A stretch of DNA of 64,000 nucleotides from an uncultured Campylobacter sp. (GTDB lineage Bacteria; Campylobacterota; Campylobacteria; Campylobacterales; Campylobacteraceae), in NCBI RefSeq assembly GCF_937996225.1, contig NZ_CALKTC010000075.1, positions 1 to 64,000 of the forward strand, given 5' to 3'. The notes under the pieces are model-generated. The model worked only from the letters and a program-made list of their open reading frames with translations, had not been told where the DNA came from and ran no database searches. How positions within the stretch are numbered: the stretch's first letter is position 1; each line of letters begins with the position of its first letter. Below, in pieces: positions 29,690 through 38,269 of the stretch. Position numbers and translations under genes: made by a program.

Positions 29690-30382
29690 TCACGAGACGA
29701 CGCGTATAAGTTCCAAAAAGCCAGAGGCGTCCCAGCTTGCTGTGCCCACTAACACCCCGTCGCAACCTCTTATCGCGCAAATTTTTGCGATATTTTCAGC
29801 ATTCACGCTGCCGCCGTAAAGCAGCGGCGCGGAGCTTTTGGTGCGCAAGAGCTTCAGCATTCTTTCGATCTGCTCACGCTGCGCGCTTCTGCCCGTGCCG
29901 ATCGCCCAGACGGGCTCGTAGGCTAGTACTAAGCTCGGATATTTCAGATCGATACCCTCAAGCTGTGTCGCTACAAACTCCTCGCTGCGATCTTGCGCGA
30001 ATGCCGCCTCGTCCTCGCCGACACAAAAAACGATGCGCCAGCCCTGCGCTGCGGCAAAACCGAATTTCTCTCTTATCAGCTCCGCGCTCTCGCCCAAAAT
30101 GGCGCGCCGCTCGCTGTGACCGATAAGAACGGTTTTGATATCAAATTCCGCCAGCATATCGCCGCCGATCTCACCCGTAAAGCTACCGTGCGCGGCAGGA
30201 TAGAAATTTTGCGCGCCTTGAGTAAAATTTTTCACTTTCGCGCAAAATGCGCTAGCGGGCGGAAAAACTAAAATTTCATCCTCGCGCGAAATTCCGCCCG
30301 CTAAGCCTTCCTCTAAAGCTTTAGCGTACCGCTCAAAACTAGCACGGGTATGGTTGCATTTAAGATTCGCCGCCAGTATCAT
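29690..30382 (-). CDS. tpiA: Triosephosphate isomerase
   Basis: TpiA (230 aa) interconverts dihydroxyacetone phosphate and glyceraldehyde 3-phosphate. The catalytic histidine is in [11 protein letters not shown] and the catalytic glutamate in [12 protein letters not shown]. The phosphate loop [11 protein letters not shown] is present. The protein is on the short side, as in other epsilonproteobacteria. Its ATG overlaps the pgk TGA by 4 nt (ATGA), which couples the two. Part of the lower glycolysis/gluconeogenesis operon gapA-pgk-tpiA. Confidence 0.96.
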   Translation of the reverse strand: MILAANLKCNHTRASFERYAKALEEGLAGGISREDEILVFPPASAFCAKVKNFTQGAQNFYPAAHGSFTGEIGGDMLAEFDIKTVLIGHSERRAILGESAELIREKFGFAAAQGWRIVFCVGEDEAAFAQDRSEEFVATQLEGIDLKYPSLVLAYEPVWAIGTGRSAQREQIERMLKLLRTKSSAPLLYGGSVNAENIAKICAIRGCDGVLVGTASWDASGFLELIRVVS

Positions 30383-31590
30383 CGCAGCTCCGTTTTAGCA
30401 GTAAGCACTCGCACGCCCGGCAGCTCCTTGCCTTCGATGAGTTCTAAGCTCGCGCCGCCTCCGGTAGAAATAAAAGTCATATCGTCGGCGTTACCAGCGC
30501 GTTCGACGACATCTGCAGTATCGCCGCCGCCCACTACGGTTGTGGCGTCGCTATCTGCGATCGCGTGCGATATATGTAGGCTACCACGAGCGAATTTATC
30601 GATCTCAAAAACTCCCATCGGTCCGTTCCACCAGATCGTTTGCGCATCGTCTAGGGCTTCTTTAAAAAGCGCTATGGTCGCAGGTCCGATATCTAGTCCC
30701 ATCCAATCGCTTGGAATTTCTTGGACGGTAACCTTTTTTGTAACGGCATCTTGCGAACATTGCGGAGCTGCGACGGCATCAACGGGGATATAAATTTTAA
30801 CCCCAAGCTCGCGAGCATTGCGGAGAATATTTTTTGCTTCCTCGATTAGATCCTCTTCGAGTAAAGATTTGCCGATGTCATATCCAACGGCTTTTAAAAA
30901 CGTAAACGCCATGCCACCTCCGATGATGAGCTTATCGACTTTAGGAAGTAAATTTTTAAGTGCCTGAAGCTTGCCGCTTACTTTGCTGCCGCCCGTTACG
31001 GCTACAAAAGGACGCGCAGGATCTTTAATAAGGTCTTTGGCGAATTTTATCTCTTTTAGCAGCAAAAATCCCGCCGCTTTGTGTGCCTCATCGTAGAATT
31101 TCGTAATCGCCTCTACCGAAGCATGCGCGCGGTGGCATACGCCAAAAGCGTCGTTGATATAAAATTCCGCGTAGCTTGCGAGCCTCTTAGCTAGTGCTTC
31201 GTCATTTTTGCTCTCGCCCTTTTCAAAGCGCAGATTATCCAGCAGAAGCACTTCGCCCTTTTTAAGCGAATTTACTGCAGCTCCAGCTTCCTCGCCCGCG
31301 ACGTCGGAGACAAATTTTATCTCGCGCTCCAAAAGCCTAGATAGCCTCTTTACCACAGGCTTTAGGCTAAGTCTTTCTTCGTATCCGTTTTTCGGGCGTC
31401 CTAAGTGGCTGGCTAAAATTACCGCGCAGCCCTCGTCTAAGCAATATTTAATAGTAGGGATAGACGAACGGATGCGGCGATCGTCCGTAATATTGCAAAA
31501 CTCATCCATCGGCACGTTAAAATCACACCTGATAAAAACGCGCGCGCCGTCTTTAAATTTCAAATCTTTAATCGAAAGAATTTCGCCCAT
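30379..31590 (-). CDS. pgk: Phosphoglycerate kinase
   Basis: Pgk (403 aa) transfers phosphate between 1,3-bisphosphoglycerate and ADP. The N-terminal substrate motif is [12 protein letters not shown], basic residues are in ILASHLGRP, the hinge region in [11 protein letters not shown] and the nucleotide site in [10 protein letters not shown] and VVGGGDTAD. The frame is open to 31614, but AGAAGG lies before ATG 31590, which is 1 nt after the gapA TAA. Start at 31590 gives the usual family N-terminus. Confidence 0.97.
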   Translation of the reverse strand: MGEILSIKDLKFKDGARVFIRCDFNVPMDEFCNITDDRRIRSSIPTIKYCLDEGCAVILASHLGRPKNGYEERLSLKPVVKRLSRLLEREIKFVSDVAGEEAGAAVNSLKKGEVLLLDNLRFEKGESKNDEALAKRLASYAEFYINDAFGVCHRAHASVEAITKFYDEAHKAAGFLLLKEIKFAKDLIKDPARPFVAVTGGSKVSGKLQALKNLLPKVDKLIIGGGMAFTFLKAVGYDIGKSLLEEDLIEEAKNILRNARELGVKIYIPVDAVAAPQCSQDAVTKKVTVQEIPSDWMGLDIGPATIALFKEALDDAQTIWWNGPMGVFEIDKFARGSLHISHAIADSDATTVVGGGDTADVVERAGNADDMTFISTGGGASLELIEGKELPGVRVLTAKTELR

Positions 31591-31591
31591 C

Positions 31592-32596
31592 TTATTTCCT
31601 TCTTTTTGCCGCATATAGGGCTAAATCGATGAGGCGCTCGCTATATCCCCACTCGTTGTCATACCAGCTCATCACTTTTATCAGATTGCCGTCAATTACC
31701 TGCGTGCAGTCGCTAGCTACGATGCTGGAGTATTCTGAAGTACAAAAATCACTGCTGACACGGCTATCGTCGTCTACGAGCAAAATTCCTTTCATATCTT
31801 TAGCGGCATAGCGGCGGAAAATTTCATTTAGCTCCTCAGCACTCGTCTGTTTACGCGTTAGCACCGTTAGATCAACCATCGAAACGTTAGCCACCGGCAC
31901 GCGCACCGATTGTCCGTGCATCTTACCGCTTAGCTGCGGAAGTACCTTACTAATCGCTTTTGCCGCACCCGTCGTAGTCGGAGCGATATTAAGAGCCGCG
32001 GCGCGTGAACGGCGAAAGTCTTTGGCTTTTACATCGACTAGACTCTGTCCATGCGTATAAGCATGAATTGTCGTCATCAGACCCTTTTCGATACCAAGCT
32101 CGTCGTCTAGAATTTTTGCAATCGGAGCTAGACCGTTAGTGGTGCAGCTAGCGTTTGAGATGACGCGCTGTCCTGCATAAGCGCCCTCATTAACGCCGAT
32201 TACGAAAGTAGGCGTATCATCCTTGGCAGGCGCGCTCATTACGACTACGCCGATACCGTTATCTATGAACGGCTTGCATTTTTCGCTCGTTAAAAACGCA
32301 CCAGTACATTCAAGCACAGCTTCTGCACCATCGCCCGCAAAATCAAGCTCCGCAGGCTCTCTGGTGGAATATACACGGATCTTTTTGCCGTCTACGGCTA
32401 TGCATTCGTCGCTTAGAATTTCTACTTTTTTACGAAACTCGCCGTGAACGGTGTCGTATTGAAGCAGGTATCTCGTAAGCTCGCGCTTAGCGGTATCGTT
32501 GATCGACACAAGCTCCACATCGTCCCTGCTTAGAGCAATTCTAGCCGCGCACCTACCGATCCTTCCAAAGCCGTTAATTGCGATTTTTACTGCCAT
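31592..32596 (-). CDS. gapA: Glyceraldehyde-3-phosphate dehydrogenase
   Basis: GapA (334 aa) oxidises glyceraldehyde 3-phosphate with NAD(P). The dinucleotide motif [15 protein letters not shown] opens the protein, the catalytic cysteine is in [15 protein letters not shown], and the catalytic histidine is in [14 protein letters not shown]. The C-terminal [16 protein letters not shown] is intact. AAGGAGAA precedes the ATG. It is the first gene of the gapA-pgk-tpiA group. The spacer to the divergent lipoprotein gene (137 nt) should hold promoters for both directions. Confidence 0.97.
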   Translation of the reverse strand: MAVKIAINGFGRIGRCAARIALSRDDVELVSINDTAKRELTRYLLQYDTVHGEFRKKVEILSDECIAVDGKKIRVYSTREPAELDFAGDGAEAVLECTGAFLTSEKCKPFIDNGIGVVVMSAPAKDDTPTFVIGVNEGAYAGQRVISNASCTTNGLAPIAKILDDELGIEKGLMTTIHAYTHGQSLVDVKAKDFRRSRAAALNIAPTTTGAAKAISKVLPQLSGKMHGQSVRVPVANVSMVDLTVLTRKQTSAEELNEIFRRYAAKDMKGILLVDDDSRVSSDFCTSEYSSIVASDCTQVIDGNLIKVMSWYDNEWGYSERLIDLALYAAKRRK

Positions 32597-32700
32597 AAGG
32601 TTCTCCTTATTTGGGATGTTTTCAGCTGGAATTTTACTAAATTTGGGTTAATCTTTGATTAAATAAAAAGTCGCGAAATCTAGGATTTACTTTTTGGCTA

Positions 32701-32706
32701 TATAAT
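32701..32706 (+). promoter_or_regulatory. Sigma70-type -10 box for the 32734 lipoprotein
   Basis: TATAAT preceded by TTTTTGGCTA, which suits the Campylobacter sigma70 consensus (strong -10, T-rich upstream, weak -35). It is 28 nt before the start codon, and AAAGGAG follows at 32722-32728. Confidence 0.65.
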
Positions 32707-32733
32707 TCGCGAACTTTTTTTAAAGGAGAAAAA

Positions 32734-33111
32734 ATGAGACGAATTGTATTATCGTCATTAGCGGCAATCGCGATTTTAAGCGGATGCAACCAACCTAAGG
32801 CCGATACGGCTCCGCAGCAAAAGCAAGAGTCTGTAGCGCACACGATCGTATTTCTACTCGGAGAGACCGGAGATAAGCGCATCAGCCTTAGCTCGAACGA
32901 TATGTTTGCAACGGGCGTGTTAACCGACGAAAAGGGTAAAAAGCATAATCTTAAACGCGCGGCTTCCGCAAGCGGCATAATGCTTACGAATAACGAAGGT
33001 ATCGAGCTTCTTTTCAAACGCGGAGAGGGAGTGTATACGCCGGGCAAAGGCAAGAAGGATATTCCGGTAACCTACACCGAGCACGAGCACAAAAGCGGCG
33101 AAATGATGTAG
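32734..33111 (+). CDS. Small lipoprotein of unknown function
   Basis: A 125-aa protein with a lipoprotein signal peptide: MRRIVLSSLAAIAILSGC, lipobox LSGC with Cys18 as the acylated residue. A short Gln/Ala/Thr-rich linker leads into a single beta-rich domain containing SASGIMLTNNEGIELLFKRG. That segment vaguely recalls the lysozyme-inhibitor (MliC) fold, but the MliC cysteines are lacking, so I do not assign it. The His-rich C-terminus TEHEHKSGEMM could bind metal (speculative). It is monocistronic, with its own promoter and a hairpin after it. Confidence 0.85.
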   Translation: MRRIVLSSLAAIAILSGCNQPKADTAPQQKQESVAHTIVFLLGETGDKRISLSSNDMFATGVLTDEKGKKHNLKRAASASGIMLTNNEGIELLFKRGEGVYTPGKGKKDIPVTYTEHEHKSGEMM

Positions 33112-33118
33112 CCGCGGC

Positions 33119-33165
33119 GAGGTTAAATTTAAGCGCCCGCAAAAGCGAATTAAATTTAACCCCTC
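33119..33165 (+). terminator. Inverted repeat after the lipoprotein gene
   Basis: GAGGTTAAATTTA (33119-33131) pairs with TAAATTTAACCCCTC (33151-33165) across a 19-nt loop, 8 nt after the stop. No T-run follows, so it may be a weak or Rho-linked terminator or an mRNA-stabilising hairpin. Confidence 0.45.
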
Positions 33166-33491
33166 ATTCCTAAATTTCGACTTCTTTATCCATAGCAAAA
33201 TTTAACCCTTGTTTCGATCTCTTTGATCTGCGATAAAATTCAATCTTTTATTTTCGCTTCTTTCATCTACGCAAATTGAACTTTTTTGTGAATTTAAGCT
33301 TGCGCTCACCGAAAGCAAGCTCCGCGAGTTCAAAATCATTAAATTTTACGAAATATCCACTTGATCTGCGCTTTACCAGCGAATTTCTTGATCTTCAACC
33401 GAATTTCACTTCAAATTCGCTAAACTGCGCTGAAATTTTAGCAGACCGGTGCAAATACGGCGTAAAATAGATCATTTAGCGAGATTGCCGC
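33166..33491. other. AT-rich spacer
   Basis: No credible gene. A TAAAAT hexamer at about 33463 could be the -10 box of the next gene. The word AAATTTCGACTTCTTTA at 33172-33188 recurs at 35907-35923 on the far side of the barnase region. A 64-codon plus-strand frame here (from 33276) lacks a ribosome-binding site and has biased composition. Confidence 0.4.
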
Positions 33492-33941
33492 ATGGATAGC
33501 ATTAAATTTTACCTAAACGATTACGATATGAAAGGCGAAGGCCTTACCGAAGTCGTCGTTACGATAAACGATAAGCCCCTGCTTGAGCTGATTAGGCAGC
33601 GCGAGCGAAGCTTTGCGGCAAAGGACGGGCAAGCTAGCGTCGCGGGAGACTACGCCTATTTGAGCCTAATTGATTTTAAAAAGCTCTTTTTGGATGCGCT
33701 CTTGCCTAACAGACAGCTTGCGGCTAGCGACGAGCGAAGCGTCGTCCTACTGGGCTGTCCGTGCGGGATCTGGGACTGCTGGTATCTCGCGCTTAAGATT
33801 AAATTTGAAACGGAGACGGTTAAGCTTTACGAGTTTAAAAACCCGCGTCGCAAAGATTGGCAGTATGGGCTTGAGTTTAGAATTGACCGCGTGAGCTTTG
33901 TGAGCGAAATTTCCAAAATCGCCTCTTTTGATAAGCTCTAA
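33492..33941 (+). CDS. Conserved-looking protein of unknown function
   Basis: A 149-aa soluble protein without signal peptide or membrane helix. It starts MDSIKFYLNDYDMKGEGL and contains a striking Cys/Trp cluster, VLLGCPCGIWDCWYLALKI, near residues 93-111. The C-terminus ends WQYGLEFRIDRVSFVSEISK. The cluster and the alternating beta pattern recall small bacterial proteins found in polymorphic-toxin immunity sets, but I do not recognise the family for certain. The start lacks a strong Shine-Dalgarno sequence (GCGAGATT upstream). It is convergent with the barnase-barstar operon. Confidence 0.75.
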   Translation: MDSIKFYLNDYDMKGEGLTEVVVTINDKPLLELIRQRERSFAAKDGQASVAGDYAYLSLIDFKKLFLDALLPNRQLAASDERSVVLLGCPCGIWDCWYLALKIKFETETVKLYEFKNPRRKDWQYGLEFRIDRVSFVSEISKIASFDKL

Positions 33942-34056
33942 AATTTAGATCTAAATTTAGGAAATTTTAACGGCGTGCTCGAAACTGCGGCGAAATAAAC
34001 TCGTCTTAGGCTCGGTAAAATTTGGCTTTGAAGCCATAATAAGCTGTCGCGAGAGC

Positions 34057-34338
34057 TTATAGTATTAAAATTTTCGCCTTGCCGCTTCGCAAAACCTCGA
34101 GCAAAATATCATAAAATTTGCCCAGCCTTAGCTTTAAAATTCCGCCCCTTTTGATAATCACGAAGACCCGCCCGCCCCGCTCGCCTAGCGCGTCGTAGAG
34201 CGCGTCTAAATTTGCGACGTATTCGGGCTCGAAATCCAGCGCTGCGGCAAACAGCGCGAAAATTTGATCTTTGCGCCTAATCTTTGCGCCGTCGATGATG
34301 ATCTTTGCGCCGCGGCACGTTTTAAAATTTAAACTCAT
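34057..34338 (-). CDS. Barstar-family RNase inhibitor
   Basis: A 93-aa barstar homologue, predicted cytoplasmic. The signature NLDALYDAL holds Asp45 and Asp49, matching Asp35 and Asp39 of Bacillus barstar, which fill the active site of barnase. The N-terminal strand KIIIDGAKI and a final strand KILIL complete the barstar layout of alternating strands and helices. The loop before NLDAL is one residue shorter than in barstar. Its ATG overlaps the barnase-like gene's TGA (ATGA), as expected for a nuclease-inhibitor pair made together. The role, protecting the producing cell from the RNase, is inferred from family and position. Confidence 0.9.
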   Translation of the reverse strand: MSLNFKTCRGAKIIIDGAKIRRKDQIFALFAAALDFEPEYVANLDALYDALGERGGRVFVIIKRGGILKLRLGKFYDILLEVLRSGKAKILIL

Positions 34339-35078
34339 TGCACGCGCTCGAAGCTTTCGTAATGATCGGCGGTGTAGAAGATCAGCCCGTCATTTGAAAA
34401 TATCAGCCGCTTCGCGCCGCGCGCGCCGCCGCGATACTCGATGTCGCACTCGCGCCAGATCCGCCCCTTTTTATCAGGTAGTCTGCGCTCGAAATTGCCG
34501 AAACGATCGCCGCCTATGCTCTTGCCGCGCGCATATCGCCACAGATCGCCGCCCTGCCAGCCAAGCTCGCCAGCCTGCTTTTTCGTGATAAAATTTTGCG
34601 GCAAAGAGCCCGTACGGCGGATATGAGCGCTCACGCACTCCCTGCTTATGCAGGGCTCGTCCGCGAGCTGATTTTTAGAATTTGCGGCGGGATTTTGAGA
34701 TTGCGAAGCTTCATAATCTGCGCTAAGCCGCCTGTGGACGTCCGCCTCATCTTTAGGATTTGCCGCGGCGGGCTCGTTTACTTGCGGATGAGATTTTAAA
34801 TCTCCTAGATCTGCTCCGCGCTCTGCCCCGCCGTCTGCGCTTCTTGCACCGCTCTCATTTTTTGCGTCGGCGCCGCTTGCAGGATTTTCGGAGCTTGAAA
34901 CTTTACGATCGGTGCCGCTTTTGATATCTTGCGCGCTGTTTTTACGAGAGGCGGCATCCAGGGTTTTGGAGGTAAAAATCCGCTCATCTTTAGTCGTAGG
35001 ACTGCGCGAATTGGAGATAAAATTTAGCGTCAAAAAAAGTGCTGCGAAAATTGCGAGCGGGATCAGCTTTTTTGCCAC
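34335..35078 (-). CDS. Barnase-like ribonuclease with signal/anchor and long linker
   Basis: A 247-aa protein. Residues 4-22 (KLIPLAIFAALFLTLNFIS) form a signal peptide or N-terminal anchor. Residues 27-155 are a hydrophilic Ala/Ser/Asn/Glu-rich linker. Residues 158-246 are a microbial RNase domain close to Bacillus barnase: LPQNFITKKQAGELGW, GKSIGGDRFGN, LPDKKGRIWRECDIEY and YTADHYESF. The catalytic residues of barnase are present: Lys166 (K27), Glu210 (E73), Arg220 (R83), Arg224 (R87) and His239 (H102). Barnase Arg59 is replaced by Phe196, while the adjacent Glu60 is kept (Glu197). The start chosen is GTG 35078 with AGAGG 6 nt upstream, 2 nt after the dedA stop. A longer open frame to 35243 would overlap dedA and is unlikely. 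Confidence 0.9.
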   Translation of the reverse strand: MAKKLIPLAIFAALFLTLNFISNSRSPTTKDERIFTSKTLDAASRKNSAQDIKSGTDRKVSSSENPASGADAKNESGARSADGGAERGADLGDLKSHPQVNEPAAANPKDEADVHRRLSADYEASQSQNPAANSKNQLADEPCISRECVSAHIRRTGSLPQNFITKKQAGELGWQGGDLWRYARGKSIGGDRFGNFERRLPDKKGRIWRECDIEYRGGARGAKRLIFSNDGLIFYTADHYESFERVQ

Positions 35079-35080
35079 CG

Positions 35081-35644
35081 CTAGCCTCTTTTGCGCGTGG
35101 CGAAGTGAAAATAGAGCACGATCGCCGCTACTATCGCGCCTAGAGCCAGCGGAGCAATCCACGGCGCGTCCTTGATGTGCACATAGAGCTCGCGCACGAA
35201 ATCGCCCGCGTAATAGCTCAGTAACCCCACCACAAGCGCCCAAATGAGCGAGCTTACGGCATTGATGACGCTAAATTTTAAAAACGAATATTTTGTGATA
35301 CCGATTGCGATCGGTACGAGGGTTTTGAGGCCGTAGATGAATTTTTTGATTAAAATTATGCGGTCGCCGTATTTACGAAACAAAATTTGCGCCAGAGCGA
35401 GGTTGCGGCGCTGTTTGCGCAGATAGGGCATGATCTCTTTTTTATTGTAGCGGCTTACTAAAAACAGCCCCGAATCGCCTATAAAGTTCGATATGCAGGC
35501 AATTACGATGCATAAGACGATATTGAGCTCGCCGGCCGAGCTTAGCACGCCCGCTGCCGCAAGCGCCAAAAATCCTCCGCCCAGCGAATACAAAAACAGT
35601 ATCAGATACCCCCACGTATGGAGGTTTTCAAACATCGACTCCAT
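35081..35644 (-). CDS. DedA family membrane protein
   Basis: A 187-aa member of the DedA/VTT (SNARE-associated) family. Some members flip undecaprenyl phosphate or phospholipids across the inner membrane; which substrate this one uses cannot be read from sequence. Family traits include FLALAAAGVLSSAG, the conserved FIGDSGLFLVSRYNKKE stretch, FRKYGDRIILIKKFIYGLKT with its membrane-embedded Arg/Lys, and VPIAIGITKYSFLKF. Start at ATG 35644 is set by AAAGGA 4 nt upstream; an in-frame TTG precedes it. It is the first gene of a three-gene unit with the barnase-like RNase and barstar, though a functional link need not exist. Confidence 0.88.
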   Translation of the reverse strand: MESMFENLHTWGYLILFLYSLGGGFLALAAAGVLSSAGELNIVLCIVIACISNFIGDSGLFLVSRYNKKEIMPYLRKQRRNLALAQILFRKYGDRIILIKKFIYGLKTLVPIAIGITKYSFLKFSVINAVSSLIWALVVGLLSYYAGDFVRELYVHIKDAPWIAPLALGAIVAAIVLYFHFATRKRG

Positions 35645-36123
35645 CAAATCCTTTCATTAGATCGTATAAAATTCTAAAAAATTTGACTAAAGCAGCTTTA
35701 AAATTCAGTGCGAAAACTTCACTCCAACGTCCCACGACGCCACTTGATTTTGCTGCGACATTAAATTTAAAATTCCGCACGGCTGTCGCAAAATACAAAA
35801 TTCCGCCGCAAAATATTAAGCGAAATTCTAAAATAAAATTTCTAGCATCAAGTAAAATCACCGCAAAATTTAGCGGTAAAATTTTGCGACTATAAATTTA
35901 ATGACAAAATTTCGACTTCTTTAGAATTCAAAGCAACTTGCGAATTACGCAGGATTTACGCGATATCTTCAAATGCCTCCCACCCCGCGAATTGCAATGA
36001 AATTACGCACCTAAGTCTATTATTCTGCAGAAATCACGCGAGCAAAATTCCAAGCCGCTAATAAAACGCCCATAAAGCAAAATTTTTCGCTAAGCTATGT
36101 GCCTTAGCATCTTTAGCTAAATT
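35645..36123. other. AT-rich spacer with AAAATTC words
   Basis: A gap of 479 nt between the divergently unrelated dedA unit and the SYLF gene, both on the minus strand. No gene is supported. AAAATTC/AAAATTCCGC words recur, for example near 35771 and 35797, the same word that encodes NSA in nearby proteins. CCGC-AAAATTTAGCGG makes a small hairpin near 35861-35876. A second copy of AAATTTCGACTTCTTTA lies at 35907-35923. Confidence 0.4.
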
Positions 36124-36705
36124 TTACTCATCTGCGCCAATTACTCGCATCAAAAGTGCATAGCCCTCAGTATTTGGATCAAAAGCGCGGTCATTTTTGG
36201 TCTCCAGCACCGAACCGCCCAGGCTCACGCCCGCAAACAGCCCGCCTTTATTCGTAAAGACGTACATATCTTGATTTAGCACGTCTAAAGAGCCAGAATC
36301 GGCGCTGTAGTTACCCGCAACCGCCGTAGCGTCGCCCGAAAGCGTGATTTGGGAATTTCGCATTTTTTGGATTACATCGTCATGCATTACGAAAATGACT
36401 AGATAATTATCCTCATAGCCGATCTGAAGTCCTACGCTGGCGCTACTGATCTCAGCACCGCTTACGCTGTGCGCGCCGTCGTTATTGTAGATGATGATCC
36501 CCTCGCCGTACATTCCGCCTATGATGAAGCCCAGCTTTTTGACGCTCGGAAATATCACTATCGCGCGGGCTTGTTGTGCTAGATATTTGTACTGCGAGTT
36601 TGTGCGCATTACCGACGAATAGGCGCTTGCGCTGTTGATGATGAGCTCATCATCGGCAAATGCCGCGTTAAAAAGCAAAAATAAAGCGATTATAAATTTT
36701 TTCAT
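36124..36705 (-). CDS. SYLF-domain (YSC84-like) protein, secreted
   Basis: A 193-aa protein with a signal peptide (MKKFIIALFLLFNAAFA) and one SYLF domain, the lipid-binding fold of eukaryotic SH3YL1/Ysc84. Typical stretches are AIVIFPSVKKLGFIIGGMYG, EISSASVGLQIGYED, VFTNKGGLFAGVSLGGSV and the final ALLMRVIG. Bacterial members are periplasmic and of unknown role, perhaps binding phosphoinositide-like or outer-membrane lipids. AAGGAG precedes the ATG. Its start is 10 nt after the rny stop, so the two are likely co-transcribed. Confidence 0.9.
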   Translation of the reverse strand: MKKFIIALFLLFNAAFADDELIINSASAYSSVMRTNSQYKYLAQQARAIVIFPSVKKLGFIIGGMYGEGIIIYNNDGAHSVSGAEISSASVGLQIGYEDNYLVIFVMHDDVIQKMRNSQITLSGDATAVAGNYSADSGSLDVLNQDMYVFTNKGGLFAGVSLGGSVLETKNDRAFDPNTEGYALLMRVIGADE

Positions 36706-36715
36706 TTCACACTCC

Positions 36716-38269
36716 TTATTTGGCTATCTCGACCGCGCGAAGCTCGCGTATGACGTTAACTTTGATCTCGCCTGGGAATTGAACCTTATCTTGGATCTCT
36801 GAAGCGATCTCTTTAGCGACCAAAACCGCCTCGTCGTCGTTCATAAGCTTAGCGTTTGCGATAACGCGGATTTCGCGACCTGCGTTGATCGCGTAGGCTT
36901 GCTTGACGCCCGTTTTACTCATAGCGATCGCTTCGATATCGCTAACGCGCTTTAGATAGCTCTCTAGCACCTCTCGTCTAGCGCCCGGGCGCGCGGCACT
37001 TAGCGCGTCTGCGGCACAGACTGCCGCGCTTTCTACGCTGGTGGCCTCCTCGTGGCCGTGGTGGGCGTAAATCGCGTTTATCACTACCGGATGCTCTTTG
37101 TAGCGGCGGCAAACCTCGGCGCCAAGATCTACGTGCGAGCCCTCGTATTCGTGAGTTAGCGCCTTCCCGATGTCGTGAAGTAGGCCCGCTCGCTTGGCTA
37201 GCTTTTGATCTCCGCCCGTTTCTGCGGCGATGATGCCCGCAAGATGCGCGACCTCAAGGCTGTGCGCAAGGGCGTTCTGTCCGTAGCTGGCGCGAAATTT
37301 AAGCTTACCGATAAGTTTTAAAATTTCAGGATGAATTTTGCTAAGACCCAGATCCATTACAATATTTTCGCCCTCTTCGGCGATGCTAGCTTCAAATTCG
37401 TCGCTTACTTTTTTGTAGATATCCTCGATGCGCGCAGGTTGAATTCTGCCGTCCTCGATAAGAGTTTCGATGACGCGAACGGCGATGGCGCGACGGTAGA
37501 GGTTGTGAGAGCTTACGATGATCGCATTTGGGGTATCGTCGATGATAACGTCCACGCCCAGAGTCATCTCAAGCGCCTTTATATTGCGCCCCTCTTTGCC
37601 GATGATGCGACCTTTTAGCTCATCGTTTTTGATATTTACGACGTTGATAAGTCGCTCTGCCGCAAACTCGCCTGCAAAGCGCGACGTAGCCTGCGCCAAA
37701 ATATAATTCGCCTTTTTTCGCGCCTCTTTTTTGGCCTCCTCTTCATACTTTCGCACGATGTGAGCGATGTCGGTGCGGCTTTGCTCCTCGACCTTCTTAA
37801 GCACCTGAGCGCGCGCCTCGTCCTGCGTAAAGCCCGCCACGCGCTCCAAAACCTTAAGCGCTTCGGCTAGCTTCTCTTCATAGCTTTTCTTTAAATTTGA
37901 GCCCTCTTCGTAGAGGAATTTCGCCTCTTTTTTGGCGCTTTCGAGCTCTTTTTTGCTGTCTTTTAAAATTTCTTGCTCGGTTAGAAGCGCGTGCTCCTTT
38001 TTGCCGAGCTCGTCAAATTTAACGTTAAATTCTTTCTGTAGTTTGCTTGCTTTATCTTCGTATTTTTTTTTAGCTTCGAACTCCGCTTCCTGCACCGAAA
38101 TTTTAGAATTTCGCAAGATGCCCTCGGCTTCAAATTCTATAGCTTTGGCTTTAGCTTTGGCTTGTTCGACGAAGAAATCGTAATTGGCGTTATTGATCTT
38201 TCTAGCTACTAAGTATCCTATGCCAGCGCCCACCGCAAGAGCGCACAAGGCGATTAAAATCTCTATCAT
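36716..38269 (-). CDS. rny: Ribonuclease Y
   Basis: RNase Y (517 aa) is a membrane-tethered endoribonuclease that starts mRNA decay. An N-terminal membrane helix (ILIALCALAVGAGIGYLVA) leads into a long charged coiled coil (about residues 30-190). A KH RNA-binding domain follows (GRIIGKEGRNIKALEMTLG), then an HD phosphohydrolase domain with HSLEVAHLAG and LLHDIGKA. Length and layout are standard. The 5' end overlaps the preceding 5-FCL gene by 68 nt, with the two reading frames offset. Confidence 0.96.
   Translation of the reverse strand: MIEILIALCALAVGAGIGYLVARKINNANYDFFVEQAKAKAKAIEFEAEGILRNSKISVQEAEFEAKKKYEDKASKLQKEFNVKFDELGKKEHALLTEQEILKDSKKELESAKKEAKFLYEEGSNLKKSYEEKLAEALKVLERVAGFTQDEARAQVLKKVEEQSRTDIAHIVRKYEEEAKKEARKKANYILAQATSRFAGEFAAERLINVVNIKNDELKGRIIGKEGRNIKALEMTLGVDVIIDDTPNAIIVSSHNLYRRAIAVRVIETLIEDGRIQPARIEDIYKKVSDEFEASIAEEGENIVMDLGLSKIHPEILKLIGKLKFRASYGQNALAHSLEVAHLAGIIAAETGGDQKLAKRAGLLHDIGKALTHEYEGSHVDLGAEVCRRYKEHPVVINAIYAHHGHEEATSVESAAVCAADALSAARPGARREVLESYLKRVSDIEAIAMSKTGVKQAYAINAGREIRVIANAKLMNDDEAVLVAKEIASEIQDKVQFPGEIKVNVIRELRAVEIAK

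Noticed and set aside
33276..33470. 64-codon plus-strand frame
   Set aside because: TTG start without ribosome-binding site, biased Ser/Leu/Asn composition from AT-rich spacer.
35079..35243. Longer N-terminus of the barnase-like protein (start at 35243)
   Set aside because: The extra 55 codons overlap dedA in another frame and are Arg-rich; GTG 35078 has a Shine-Dalgarno sequence and gives a proper signal peptide.
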